From Sulfopaludibacter sp963835555 (lineage in GTDB: Bacteria; Acidobacteriota; Terriglobia; Bryobacterales; Bryobacteraceae): a stretch of 64,000 nt of DNA. Below, piece after piece: positions 34,688 to 43,414 of this stretch (positions are counted from its first letter, which is position 1; each line of letters begins with the position of its first letter). The notes under the pieces were generated by a model. The model did no database searches. It was given only the letters and a program-made list of their open reading frames with translations, and was not told the DNA's origin. The stretch is taken from assembly GCA_963835555.1 (NCBI GenBank), contig CAWIGC010000037.1, forward strand, positions 1-64,000. The letters run 5' to 3'. The position numbers were made by a program, and so were the translations under genes.

Positions 34688-34877
34688 CAGTGTCGAGGAG
34701 GTGCAAGCCCTCCTGACGGCGGCTTCGCCGCGGGAGCACCTCATGCTACGAATTCTCGCTGTGTGTGGCTTGCGGCCGGGTGAGGCTCTCGCGTTGCGCA
34801 TCGACGACTTTGAAGGCAACCAACTTCGCATCGATGAAGCCCTGAAGGAACGTAAGCGTCTGACGAACCCCTGTTGA
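34688..34877 (+). pseudogene. Tyrosine integrase, 3' part (interrupted and truncated)
   Basis: After the transposon the integrase frame resumes at SVEEVQALLTAASPREHLML and includes the first catalytic arginine block, CGLRPGEALALRIDD. It stops at 34875-34877 (LKERKRLTNPC), before the H-x-x-R and tyrosine motifs. What follows does not look like an integrase, so the gene lost its 3' end by a second event as well as being split by the transposon. Confidence 0.85.
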
Positions 34878-34941
34878 AGGAGGGGAAGAAGGCTGCTGAG
34901 ATAGCGGCACGAGGCGACGGACAGCGCAAGAGATCGAGGAA

Positions 34942-35247
34942 TTGCTGAAGGGCCTCGAAAGACGGTTCGGACAGGTTGTCCGACAAATGGGCCCGTGGAA
35001 TACCGATGGTATCTTCGGCTATGAGCGCGTTCCGATGCTGGCCGTGGAGCGGGCGGCTGAAGCGGTCGGAAATCCCAATTTGCTGGTCGCACTACCCCGG
35101 CTACGCACGCCAAAGCACACTGAGCCGTTCATCGAATTGTTAAACGACGCCGGTCCGGTTCTGGTCGAGAGAATTGTTAGCGCCTACAGGGAGTTCCTGC
35201 GCCTGCCTGATCAATCGGCGTTGATGAATGCCGGGAATTCTTCGTAG
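34942..35247 (+). CDS. Hypothetical protein, possibly a fragment
   Basis: About 101 residues from a TTG, mostly helical: LLKGLERRFGQVVRQMGPWN, MLAVERAAEAVGNPNLLVAL, FIELLNDAGPVLVERIVSAY. No family is recognised. Helical sequence (EIEE) continues upstream of the TTG in the same frame without a start codon, so it may be the tail of a broken gene. It lies between the integrase remnant and a truncated response regulator. Confidence 0.35.
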   Translation: MLKGLERRFGQVVRQMGPWNTDGIFGYERVPMLAVERAAEAVGNPNLLVALPRLRTPKHTEPFIELLNDAGPVLVERIVSAYREFLRLPDQSALMNAGNSS

Positions 35248-35253
35248 GCTTCG

Positions 35254-35628
35254 ATGTCACGACAATCTGCAGTTCCGGGCCGGGTCCTCATCGTCGATGA
35301 TGACGAGCGGCAGCGTAGTGCATTAGTCACCTTATTATCCGAGCGTAACATTGAAACACAGGTCGCGGCCGACGGGCTGGAAGCACTGGTACGGCTCAAA
35401 GCCTTCCACGCAGATGTCATCGTGGCGGATTTGGTCATGCCACGCACGGACGGCTTTGAACTGCTCCGGCACTTGAAGGAGCAAGGCGATATCACCCCGG
35501 CAATCGCTCTCACCGGCTTCGGCAGTATGGAAAAGGCACTTTCTGCGGTTCATGACCTTAACGCCTTCTGGTTCCTGGAAAAGCCGGTAGAACCCCGGGC
35601 CTTCGGAATCCTAGCTAAGCTAAGCTAG
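35254..35628 (+). CDS. Response regulator receiver, probably a truncated NtrC-type regulator
   Basis: 124 residues. Receiver features are complete: DDD near residues 15-17, phospho-acceptor aspartate in VIVADLVMP, threonine in AIALTGFGS and lysine in FLEKPVEP. The KPVEPRAFGIL ending is the usual linker into an AAA+ sigma-54 activation domain, but the frame stops four residues later (AKLS) in a GCTAAGCTAAGCTAGC stretch. No AAA+ or DNA-binding part follows. It may still work as a single-domain receiver. Confidence 0.72.
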   Translation: MSRQSAVPGRVLIVDDDERQRSALVTLLSERNIETQVAADGLEALVRLKAFHADVIVADLVMPRTDGFELLRHLKEQGDITPAIALTGFGSMEKALSAVHDLNAFWFLEKPVEPRAFGILAKLS

Positions 35629-35644
35629 CAACTAGCGGGCTGGT

Positions 35645-35735
35645 CTTCATCGCGGAGACGCGGAGCAAAGAGTAGCGGCATGATTTCTTCTCTCCGTGCT
35701 GTCTCCGTGTCCTCCGCGCCTCCGTGGTGAGTTCT
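35645..35735. repeat. Imperfect inverted repeat of the CGCGGAGACGCGGAG type
   Basis: CGCGGAGACGCGGAG (35651-35665) is nearly complementary to the CTCCGTGTCCTCCGCGCCTCCGTGG stretch at 35705-35729 (arms CTCCGCGCCTCCGTGG). It lies between convergent genes and could fold as a long hairpin or be a dispersed repeat. Confidence 0.4.
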
Positions 35736-35745
35736 CGCGCTTGCA

Positions 35746-36951
35746 CTAGTGAATCACGGTATTGGCCATGCGCGAATCTTCGAACTGGGTGCGCTCCCCG
35801 GCCTTCCTTCCGGGCGCGGGTAGCAGACGGGCCGCCAGGGGCTTCTTCCATTTGTAGGCGAGCGTGGCCACGTCGCTCAGGATGCGGGCCAAACGATCTT
35901 CGCTGATATCGCCGGGAAACGGAATGGTGTCCAGCCCTCCGGCGCAGACCGCCGAGTATGCCAGCAGCGCATCCACGGTGTACGCGCCTTCCGCCCACCG
36001 TTTGGCGAGCACGGCGTCTTCCAGCACCGGCACCATCAAGCCGCTATAGCCCACGCGCTTCACCTGCACCGACTGGACCGCGCGCGTAATTACGGCCGCA
36101 GCGGTCATGGTGCCGCTGGATCCGAACGGCGCACCAATGAACGATTCGATGGCGCGTCCGATGGAGACTTCGCCAAGGGGCGCGGGCGTCGGATCGATCC
36201 CCTCGTAGGTCCAGCCGCTCTTTTTGGCTACTTCCCCAGCCGCCGCCTCCACCTGGCGCAGATGCTGCGTCAAAGCCCCGGCGAGTTTCGTCTCCGCCGC
36301 GCGCGGATCGTGTTCCTGCGCGAAGACCTCGGCGACCACGCCGGCGCCTTCCATGCCGATCGAGAACGCGCGCGCGCCGCCCGCGTGGTAAGCGCCGGGA
36401 TAGAACGGCCCGTACGGTTTCAGCATGGCGATGGCGGCAAAGTTCAGATTGCCCTGTCCGCGCGTGCTGCGCTGCGAGACCGCCTTAACCAGGCGCGCCG
36501 CCTGGTGAATGGCGTTCCAGTGAATGCCATCCTCCGCCGCGGTGATCAGGCTGGCATTGGTGCGGCCGGGAATCGCCAGGAAATCGATCAGCAGGTCCAC
36601 CGGTCCCGCCGGGTCGCCATCGTTCCACATGGCTGGTCCGATGGAAGGCGTGAACTGCAGCTTCGTGCCCAGCGTATCGATGCCGCGGAGCATCGCCAGC
36701 GCAGTCTCATGGCTCATGCCCTTGGTATATGCGGGAAAGGGCTGGGTGGCGATCCGGATGGTTTCCACTTCCCAGCCGGCCGCGCTGAACGTGTCGCGAG
36801 CCGAGTCCAGAAACTTTACGGCGTCTTCGATCTGCCGCGTATAGTTCTGCGCGTCCACATCGATGAATGCGGTGATGGCGCGCATCTTCGGCCTCGGTCC
36901 CGCGGTGACCACGGTCGTGGAGACCACCAGCGCCAGGATTGCATTTCGCAT
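35746..36951 (-). CDS. DUF711 family protein with signal peptide
   Basis: About 401 residues from the ATG at 36951 (the frame extends 9 codons further up). The N-terminus (NAILALVVSTTVVTAGP) looks like a signal peptide, unusual for DUF711, whose other members are often cytosolic. Family blocks include AITAFIDVDAQNY, FLAIPGRTNASLITAAEDGI, FSIGMEGAGVVAEVF and VCAGGLDTIPFPGD. Members resemble glycyl-radical-fold proteins but have no known reaction. It overlaps no gene and follows the dehydrogenase by 13 bases on the same strand. Confidence 0.75.
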   Translation of the reverse strand: MRNAILALVVSTTVVTAGPRPKMRAITAFIDVDAQNYTRQIEDAVKFLDSARDTFSAAGWEVETIRIATQPFPAYTKGMSHETALAMLRGIDTLGTKLQFTPSIGPAMWNDGDPAGPVDLLIDFLAIPGRTNASLITAAEDGIHWNAIHQAARLVKAVSQRSTRGQGNLNFAAIAMLKPYGPFYPGAYHAGGARAFSIGMEGAGVVAEVFAQEHDPRAAETKLAGALTQHLRQVEAAAGEVAKKSGWTYEGIDPTPAPLGEVSIGRAIESFIGAPFGSSGTMTAAAVITRAVQSVQVKRVGYSGLMVPVLEDAVLAKRWAEGAYTVDALLAYSAVCAGGLDTIPFPGDISEDRLARILSDVATLAYKWKKPLAARLLPAPGRKAGERTQFEDSRMANTVIH

Positions 36952-36964
36952 GAGTCTGGTTATA

Positions 36965-37993
36965 TCACGGCCTGACAATCACTTTGCCGAACTGCTCTTT
37001 GCGCTCCAGCCGCTCGTGGGCGGCGCGGATTTCGCTCAAAGGGTAGACGCTGTCGATGACGGGCTTGAGCTGCTTGCGGAAGACGAATTTCAGCACCTGG
37101 TGAAGCTCGCCCATGGTGCCCATGAATGAGCCCAACAGGCTCCACTGCTTGCTGAACAGGAAGCGGAGATCCACCCGGGCATCGTATCCCGTGGTGGCTC
37201 CACAGGTGACCAGGCGGCCGGCGGGCGCCAGCGATTCCAGGCTCTTCTGCCAGGTGGCGATGCCCACGTGCTCCACCACCACATCGACGCCTTTTTTGGC
37301 GGTGATCTTGCGCACCTCGGCGGAGATGTCCTGCCGGTAATGATCGATAGCAAAGTCCGCGCCGAGTTCCCGGGCGCGCGCCAGTTTCTCTTCGCCGCCG
37401 GCGGTGGCAATCACGCGGCACTGGAACATTCTGGCAATCTGAATGGCCGCCATGCCGACTCCGCTGGAAGCGGCCAGCACCAGGATATCTTCGCCGGGCT
37501 GGAGTCGCGCCCGCGCCATCAGCATATGCCAGGCCGTGAGAAAAACCAGCGGAGTGGCGGCGGCTTCTTCGAAAGTGAGATCGTCGGGAATGGGAATGAC
37601 GGCGTACTCCGGCACGGCCATCAGTTCGGCATTGCCGCCGTCTTTGGCGTAGCCGAACATGGTGAAGCGGCGGCAGAGATTGTCCTGGCCCAGAAGGCAC
37701 TGCTCGCACTGACGGCAACTCGTTCCGGGAGACAGCAGCACGCGCCAGCCCGGTTTGACACGCTCGCAGAGGTCGCCCACCTGCACCACTTCCCCGGCGA
37801 TGTCGCTGCCCAGAATGTGAGGCATGGCGAATTTCATGCCGGGAATGCCGGCGCGGACGAACAGATCCAGATGATTCAGAGAGCCGGCGCGGACCCGCAC
37901 CAGCACTTCGTTGGCCTTGATTTGAGGATCGGGAACTTCTTCGTAGACCAGCACCTCCGGCCCGCCGTGCTGGTGGATTCGCGCGACTTTCAT
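36965..37993 (-). CDS. Zinc-binding MDR-family dehydrogenase / quinone oxidoreductase-like
   Basis: 342 residues from the ATG at 37993 (MKVARIHQHGGPEVLVYEEV). The GroES-like N-terminal domain carries the structural zinc cysteines in CRQCEQCLLGQDNLC and the catalytic-zinc region LGSDIAGEV. The NAD(P)-binding Rossmann domain has ILVLAASSGVGMAAIQIA. The combination of structural zinc with a quinone oxidoreductase-like start fits medium-chain alcohol dehydrogenases of unknown substrate. Confidence 0.85.
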   Translation of the reverse strand: MKVARIHQHGGPEVLVYEEVPDPQIKANEVLVRVRAGSLNHLDLFVRAGIPGMKFAMPHILGSDIAGEVVQVGDLCERVKPGWRVLLSPGTSCRQCEQCLLGQDNLCRRFTMFGYAKDGGNAELMAVPEYAVIPIPDDLTFEEAAATPLVFLTAWHMLMARARLQPGEDILVLAASSGVGMAAIQIARMFQCRVIATAGGEEKLARARELGADFAIDHYRQDISAEVRKITAKKGVDVVVEHVGIATWQKSLESLAPAGRLVTCGATTGYDARVDLRFLFSKQWSLLGSFMGTMGELHQVLKFVFRKQLKPVIDSVYPLSEIRAAHERLERKEQFGKVIVRP

Positions 37994-38019
37994 CAACTGA
38001 AAGCCTAGCACCAAAAGTG

Positions 38020-38586
38020 CTAATCGACGCGAGCCATGACCACGTCTACTTCGTGCGCGCCGGCCATGCGCACTTCGGTGCGAACCTTAGCCTTCAGGAA
38101 ATCGGTCAAGACCAGGCGCGCCTGCTCCACGTCGCGAGGATCGAAGGCCTTTCCGGCAGCCAGGCGCAGTTCGCGGTCGGCGAACAGGGACTGGGTATCA
38201 TGGGCGCTCATGCCGAGCCCGCTGAGATCCAGCACGCGCACCGTCAGGCGCACGTTGAGTTCCTGCTGCGCGCGGGCGGCGGCTTGCATGGCCGCTTCCG
38301 CCTGTTTCACCAGCGGGCTTTCCGGGTAGACGCTGATCAGGGTATGGAAGGTGAATTCCGCTGCGTCGAACCGGCCTTCCCCGGCAAGCCGCTGTCCCTC
38401 CTGGTACAACTCGATGACCTCGATTTCGGCCTTGGCGCTGGGTGTAAGGGGGTCCCGCGGATACGCGTTGACGAGGGTTTGCAGGGTGAGGCGGGCCCGT
38501 TCGAGCTTTCCCGATTCGGCATCCCGCACGCCGGTCTGGAAGAGCAACTGGGCGGCCACCAGAAACAGACTGGCAAACAGTTCCAT
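38020..38586 (-). CDS. TPR-like protein with BamD-type repeats
   Basis: 188 residues from the ATG at 38586. The N-terminal hydrophobic segment (LFASLFLVAAQLLFQTG) is probably a signal. Two TPR-like repeats follow (GKLERARLTLQTLVNAYPRD, GRFDAAEFTFHTLISVYPES), the pattern of BamD/YbgF-type proteins. The C-terminal 75 residues (VRLTVRVLDLSGL ... AHEVDVVMARVD) are beta/alpha and could be a POTRA-like unit. An envelope role is inferred. Confidence 0.65.
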   Translation of the reverse strand: MELFASLFLVAAQLLFQTGVRDAESGKLERARLTLQTLVNAYPRDPLTPSAKAEIEVIELYQEGQRLAGEGRFDAAEFTFHTLISVYPESPLVKQAEAAMQAAARAQQELNVRLTVRVLDLSGLGMSAHDTQSLFADRELRLAAGKAFDPRDVEQARLVLTDFLKAKVRTEVRMAGAHEVDVVMARVD

Positions 38587-38760
38587 ACCGTCGTATGCTG
38601 CACGCCGGGCTCCGGAACGTATGTAGTTGAAAAGAAAACACCACCGTAAACCGGATATGGGCACCTCATTCACGGTGTGGCAAGGGTAGCCCAAAACATG
38701 CCGCGGCGATTCTGTTCTGGTGCGATTCGCGGTATTCTGGAATGTCAAAGGGAGGAAGCC

Positions 38761-39540
38761 ACGGTCAAATTCTGCGTGCTGGCGAGCGGCAGTTCCGGAA
38801 ACGCGGCGCTGGTTTCCACTGGCAACACGCGCATCCTGGTGGACGCCGGTCTGAGCATGAGGGAATTGCGCAAACGGCTGGCGGCCATCGGCGAATGCCT
38901 GGACCAGGTGGACGCCATCCTCATCACGCACGAACATTCCGACCATGTCTCCGGCCTGCCGGTGCTGGCGCGGAACAAGGACGTACGCGCGGTAATCCAC
39001 ATGACGCGGCTGACCGGTCCCGCGATCGATTGGGGCGAGACCCAGCCGGCGCGCCTGGAGTGCTTTCAGGCGGGGGCGAGCTTCCAGATCGGCGACATCG
39101 AAGTGCAGAGCTTTGGAATTCCGCATGACGCCATCGACCCGGTGGGCTTCACGTTTGAAGCCGAAGGCGTGCGCATCGGAATCGCCACGGACCTGGGCTA
39201 CATTCCCGAATCCATCAAATTTCACTTGCGGCACACGGACATGCTGCTGCTGGAAGCCAACCACGATCTGGACATGCTGAAAGTGGGTCCATATCCGTGG
39301 AGCGTGAAGCAGCGGGTGATGAGCCGGGTGGGGCATCTTTCGAACCTGGTCATGTCCGACTACCTGCTGCAGGATCTGGATGCCTGCACCAGCAGGCTGA
39401 TTCTGGGGCATCTGAGCGAGCAGAACAACCATCCGGAAATCGTGCGGATGATTGCCACGCAGAGTCTGGAGCAGCGCGGGCTGGCGACGAGCCTGGCGAT
39501 TGCCGAACAAGGGCGGCCGTCGGAAGTCTTTTGCTTCTGA
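38761..39540 (+). CDS. MBL-fold metallohydrolase, WalJ/YycJ-like
   Basis: About 259 residues. The metallo-beta-lactamase metal motif is ILITHEHSDHVSGL (HxHxDH). The rest follows the YycJ pattern: VLASGSSGNAALVSTGNTRI at the start and IATDLGYIPESIKFHL, LLLEANHDLDML and ILGHLSEQNNHPE later. Family members are exonuclease-like proteins. The expected start position (before VKFCVLASG) reads ACG at 38761, with a good GGGAGG six bases upstream; the nearest in-frame ATG is at 38698. Either ACG is used, the start is upstream, or the base is an error. Confidence 0.85.
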   Translation, partial: TVKFCVLASGSSGNAALVSTGNTRILVDAGLSMRELRKRLAAIGECLDQVDAILITHEHSDHVSGLPVLARNKDVRAVIHMTRLTGPAIDWGETQPARLECFQAGASFQIGDIEVQSFGIPHDAIDPVGFTFEAEGVRIGIATDLGYIPESIKFHLRHTDMLLLEANHDLDMLKVGPYPWSVKQRVMSRVGHLSNLVMSDYLLQDLDACTSRLILGHLSEQNNHPEIVRMIATQSLEQRGLATSLAIAEQGRPSEVFCF

Positions 39541-39561
39541 GCCTGCGGGGGACAAACACCT

Positions 39562-40872
39562 ATGATTGCGAGATACACACGGCCCGAGATGGGCAACATC
39601 TGGAGCGACCGGAACAAGTTTCAACAGTGGCTGGAAGTGGAACTGGCGGCGTCTGAGGCGCTGGCCGAGCTGGGCGTGGTGCCGGCGGAAGCGGCACGCC
39701 TGCTGCGCGCCCACGCGGGGTTCGAGGTGGCGCGCATCCTGGAAATCGAACGAGAAGTGAAGCACGACGTGATCGCGTTCACCACTGCGGTGGCGGAGAC
39801 CATGGCAGCGGCCGGGTTCGCGGAGGCTTCGCGCTGGCTGCACTACGGGTTGACTTCGAATGACGTGGTGGATACCGCGCAAGCGCTGCTGATGCAGCAG
39901 GCGGCGGCCATCGTGATCCGGGATCTGGAAGCGCTGCGCGCGGTGTTGAAGCGTCGCGCGCTGGAGTTTCAGCACACCGTGCAGATCGGGCGGACGCACG
40001 GGGTGCACGCCGAACCGATCACGTTCGGGCTGAAACTGGCCATCTGGTATCAGGAATCGGAACGCAACCTGGCGCGCATGCGGGCGGCGGCGGAGGATGT
40101 GCGGGTGGGCAAGACGTCGGGCGCTGTGGGCACCTTCGCGCACATCGGACCGGAGGTGGAGGAACTGATCTGCGCGCGGCTGAATCTGAAGCCGGCGCCG
40201 GTGGCTTCGCAGGTGATCCAGCGCGACCGCCACGCGAATTTCGTGTGCGCCCTGGCGCTGGCCACGGCATTATGCGAAAAGATCGCGCTGGAGGTGCGGC
40301 ACCTGCAGCGCACGGAAGTCCGCGAGGCGGAGGAGTATTTCGCGCGCGGGCAAAAGGGCAGCTCGGCCATGCCGCACAAGCGCAACCCCATCACCTGCGA
40401 GCAGATCTGCGGGCTGGCGCGCGTGGTCCGCGGCAACGTGCAGGCGGCGTTTGAGGATGTGGCGCTGTGGCACGAACGGGACATCTCGCATTCCTCGGTG
40501 GAGCGCGTGATCCTGCCGGATTCGACGATTCTGGCCGATTATCTGCTCGAGAAAACCACCAAACTGGTGGATCAGCTTCTGGTGTATCCGGAGCGGATGC
40601 GCCGCAACCTGGAGATGACCAGGGGGCTGGTGTTCTCGGGGCAGGTGCTGCTGGATCTGGCGGCGGCCGGGATGCTGCGCGAGCAGGCGTACCGGCTGGT
40701 ACAGTCTCATGCCATGCGCGCCTGGGAAGAAGAAGGCGATTTCCGCGCGGCCATCGAAAACGATCCGGAAATTCGCGCGCTGGTGCCGCCGGAGAAGATC
40801 GCCCAGGCGTTCTCGCTGGACCGGCAACTGCGCAACGTGGACGCCATTTTCGCCCGCGTCTTTGGAAGATAA
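39562..40872 (+). CDS. purB: Adenylosuccinate lyase
   Basis: 436 residues, normal for the bacterial enzyme that splits SAICAR and adenylosuccinate in purine synthesis. Signatures include RYTRPEMGNIWSDRNKFQQW, HYGLTSNDVVDTAQALLMQQ, GRTHGVHAEPITFG and the fumarase-superfamily loop KGSSAMPHKRNPITCEQICG with the catalytic serine. The C-terminal domain (ALVPPEKIAQAFSL) is intact. It starts 21 bases after the MBL hydrolase stop. Confidence 0.96.
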   Translation: MIARYTRPEMGNIWSDRNKFQQWLEVELAASEALAELGVVPAEAARLLRAHAGFEVARILEIEREVKHDVIAFTTAVAETMAAAGFAEASRWLHYGLTSNDVVDTAQALLMQQAAAIVIRDLEALRAVLKRRALEFQHTVQIGRTHGVHAEPITFGLKLAIWYQESERNLARMRAAAEDVRVGKTSGAVGTFAHIGPEVEELICARLNLKPAPVASQVIQRDRHANFVCALALATALCEKIALEVRHLQRTEVREAEEYFARGQKGSSAMPHKRNPITCEQICGLARVVRGNVQAAFEDVALWHERDISHSSVERVILPDSTILADYLLEKTTKLVDQLLVYPERMRRNLEMTRGLVFSGQVLLDLAAAGMLREQAYRLVQSHAMRAWEEEGDFRAAIENDPEIRALVPPEKIAQAFSLDRQLRNVDAIFARVFGR

Positions 40873-41044
40873 AAGCGCGCGAAGCGTAGTCCCGCTGTTC
40901 TAAGATGAAGGTATGGAGCACACGCCCTCCATTTCGCGGCCCGGTCTGTTCGGATCGGACTAACTCTCCGCCGCTCTCACGCGGCGCGCGCCGGTCCACC
41001 CGGCACGCCAGTCCTCAACGCTGACAACTAAATAGGAGTGCAAT

Positions 41045-42403
41045 ATGGGTAAGACCATCGATCAGGTGCGGCCTGACCTTCCGCATCTGGTGACCGAGCT
41101 GCCCGGGCCGCGTGCGCGCGCCGTGATTGCGCGCGATGAGCGTGTGGTGTCGCCGTCATATACACGCAGTTATCCGTTCGTCTGCCAAAAGGGCGAAGGC
41201 GCCATGGTGGAAGACGTGGATGGCAACCGGTTCCTGGACTTCAATGCCGGCATCGCGGTAGTGGCGACGGGGCATTGCCACCCGCGCGTAGTGGACGCCA
41301 TACAGAAGCAGGCGGCCCGGCTGATTCACATGTCGGGCACGGATTTTTACTATGAAGAGCTGGTGGCCCTGGCGGAAAAGCTGGCCGAAATCGCTCCGGG
41401 GAGTGTGGACCGGCGGGTGTCGTTCGGCAATTCCGGCGCGGAGGCCATGGAGGGCTCGCTCAAGCTGGCCCGCTACGCCACGGGCCGGGATAAGATCATC
41501 GCCTTCTATGGCGGCTTTCACGGCCGCACCATGGGGGCGCTCTCGCTGACGTCGCGAAAGGCGGTGCAGCGCGCGGGATTCGGCCCGATGGTGCCGGGCG
41601 TGGTTCACGCGCCGTATCCCTACTGCTACCGCTGCCCCTACGGCAAGGAGCCGGAAAGCTGCGCGGTGGAGTGCGTGCAGTTCATCGAAAACACGTTGTT
41701 GAAGACGGTGGCGCCCGCGCAGGAGGTAGCGGCCATCGCGGTGGAACCGGTGCTGGGAGAAGGCGGGTACGTGGTGCCGCCGAAAAAGTTCTTCGACGAA
41801 CTGGCGCGGGTAGCCAAACAAAATGGTATTCTTCTGATTTTCGACGAAGTGCAGTGCGGCATGGGCCGTACCGGAAAGATGTGGGCGGCGGAGCATTTCG
41901 ACGCGGTCCCGGACATCCTGGCGGTTGCCAAGGGAATCGCCAGCGGGCTGCCTCTGGGCGCCACGGTGGCGCGCGCGGACCTGATGACGTGGCCGCCGGG
42001 CGCGCATGCTTCGACCTTCGGCGGCAATCCGGTAGCCTGCGCGGCGGCGCTGGCGACCATCGCGCTGCTGGAAGAGGAACTGGTAGAGAACGCGGCCCGC
42101 ATGGGCGCGTACCTGATGGAAAGGATGTCGGATTGGCCCCAGCGGTTCCGGGTTGTGGGCGATGTGCGCGGCCTGGGGCTGATGATCGGGATGGAACTGG
42201 TGCAGGACCAGCGGACCAAGGAGAAAGCTCCGCGTCTGCGCGACAAGGTGCTGGGGCTGGCATTCGAGCGTGGACTGCTGGCGCTGGGCGCGGGCGATTC
42301 GACGCTGCGCCTATGTCCGCCGCTGGTGATCGCGCGGGATCAATGCGACTTCGCAATTGAGACACTGGAAGAGTGCCTGAAGGAAGCCATAGCGGAAGGA
42401 TGA
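41045..42403 (+). CDS. Class III PLP aminotransferase (GABA/acetylornithine type)
   Basis: 452 residues, preceded by TAGGAG. Key blocks are DVDGNRFLDFNAGIAVVATG, SFGNSGAEAMEGSLKLARYA, FHGRTMGALSLT, the PLP-aspartate box ILLIFDEVQCGMGRTGKMWA and the Schiff-base lysine in LAVAKGIASGLPLGA. A cysteine-rich insert (YCYRCPYGKEPESCAVEC) matches the archaeal/thermophilic GABA-aminotransferase-like branch. The amino donor is not certain. It overlaps the next gene by four bases (ATGA). Confidence 0.88.
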   Translation: MGKTIDQVRPDLPHLVTELPGPRARAVIARDERVVSPSYTRSYPFVCQKGEGAMVEDVDGNRFLDFNAGIAVVATGHCHPRVVDAIQKQAARLIHMSGTDFYYEELVALAEKLAEIAPGSVDRRVSFGNSGAEAMEGSLKLARYATGRDKIIAFYGGFHGRTMGALSLTSRKAVQRAGFGPMVPGVVHAPYPYCYRCPYGKEPESCAVECVQFIENTLLKTVAPAQEVAAIAVEPVLGEGGYVVPPKKFFDELARVAKQNGILLIFDEVQCGMGRTGKMWAAEHFDAVPDILAVAKGIASGLPLGATVARADLMTWPPGAHASTFGGNPVACAAALATIALLEEELVENAARMGAYLMERMSDWPQRFRVVGDVRGLGLMIGMELVQDQRTKEKAPRLRDKVLGLAFERGLLALGAGDSTLRLCPPLVIARDQCDFAIETLEECLKEAIAEG

Positions 42404-42927
42404 GAATACTCGACGTCGGCTGCGGGATTCACAAGCAGCCCGGTTCCATCGGAATCGACCGCAATCCCGCCAGCCGCGCCGACGTGCTGGCCGATCTGGA
42501 CCGCTTCCCGTACCCTTTCGCCGACAGTTCCTTCGACCGTCTGACGGCGATCCACGTGATTGAACACGTAGACGACGTAATCCGCAGCATGGAGGAGTTT
42601 CACCGGTTGGTGCGCGCCGGCGGAACGGTACGCATCGAGACCCCGCATTACACCGATTTCAGCTCGTTCTGCGATCCCACCCACAAGCACCACCTGAACA
42701 GTTTCAGCTTCCGGTATTTCGGCGAAAAGCACGGCGGATTCGGCTATTACTCCACCAAAAGATTTCGTGAGATTTCCGTGCGGCTGCGGCTACTAGCCTT
42801 GTGGAGGTATCTGGGATTCGAATTCCTGGTGAACCGGTTCCCGCGCTACCGGCGGTTCTGGGAGTATTACCTCTGTTACATTGTGCGCGGCAAGGCCATG
42901 ACTTTCGAATTCGAAGTGCTCAAATGA
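42400..42927 (+). CDS. Class I SAM-dependent methyltransferase
   Basis: 175 residues from the ATG that overlaps the aminotransferase stop. Motif I is RILDVGCGIHKQPGSIGID, the acidic motif II region is DLDRFPYPFADSSFDRL, and IHVIEHVDDVIRSMEEFHRL follows. A histidine-rich DPTHKHHLNSFSFRYFG block resembles methyltransferases near cell-surface sugar genes. Substrate unknown. Start and stop overlap those of the neighbours on both sides. Confidence 0.82.
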   Translation: MRILDVGCGIHKQPGSIGIDRNPASRADVLADLDRFPYPFADSSFDRLTAIHVIEHVDDVIRSMEEFHRLVRAGGTVRIETPHYTDFSSFCDPTHKHHLNSFSFRYFGEKHGGFGYYSTKRFREISVRLRLLALWRYLGFEFLVNRFPRYRRFWEYYLCYIVRGKAMTFEFEVLK

Positions 42928-43325
42928 TGGGACTGCTTTATCGCGCGGCCGACGCTGTCCGGCGCCGCCGGTTGCGCGGCGACCACGGGCGGTTGGGTGA
43001 AGATTTGGCGCACCGGTACCTGCGTTCCCAAGGCTGCACGGTTGTGGCGCGCAATTACCGGCCGCGTGCCGGCGGCGGCGAAATCGACCTGGTGGCGTGG
43101 CTGGGCGGCCGGCTTTTGTTCGTCGAAGTCAAGACGCGGGCCAGTAGGGATTTCGGCGATCCCGAGGCGGCGGTGGACCTGGAGAAACGCGAAGCGCTGC
43201 GGTACGCGGCGCGGGATTACGCGCGGCGCACCGGGGTGGACTGGCATCGGGTTCGGTTCGATATCGTGAGCATCGTGCTGGAGAGTCCGGTGCGGGTGGA
43301 GTGGATTCGAGACGCGTTCCGGTAG
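42924..43325 (+). CDS. YraN family protein (UPF0102, endonuclease-like)
   Basis: About 133 residues. The family core is LGEDLAHRYLRSQGCTVVAR, GGEIDLVAWLGGRLLFVEVK and the TRASRDFGDPEAAV segment. The E-I-D-L ... V-E-V-K arrangement matches the restriction-endonuclease-like metal site. Function is not settled; a DNA processing role is proposed. It overlaps the methyltransferase gene by four bases (ATGATG). Confidence 0.9.
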   Translation: MMGLLYRAADAVRRRRLRGDHGRLGEDLAHRYLRSQGCTVVARNYRPRAGGGEIDLVAWLGGRLLFVEVKTRASRDFGDPEAAVDLEKREALRYAARDYARRTGVDWHRVRFDIVSIVLESPVRVEWIRDAFR

Positions 43326-43365
43326 GCGGACGGACAGCGCTACGCGATAGCCGGCTCCACCGGGC

Positions 43366-43371
43366 TATAAT
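43366..43371 (+). promoter_or_regulatory. -10 TATAAT upstream of galT
   Basis: A consensus TATAAT lies 43 bases before the TTG start at 43415. No strong -35 is seen. A purine-rich CAGGAG (43400-43405) lies before the start as ribosome binding site. Confidence 0.45.
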
Positions 43372-43414
43372 CGTTTGTTACAAATGCGAAAACAGCGTTC
43401 AGGAGTCCTGCCTT

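Noticed and set aside
38587..40233. Long minus-strand upstream extension of the TPR gene, antisense to the MBL hydrolase and purB
   Set aside because: Arg/His-rich shadow of purB and the hydrolase; the real start is the ATG at 38586, followed by a signal sequence.
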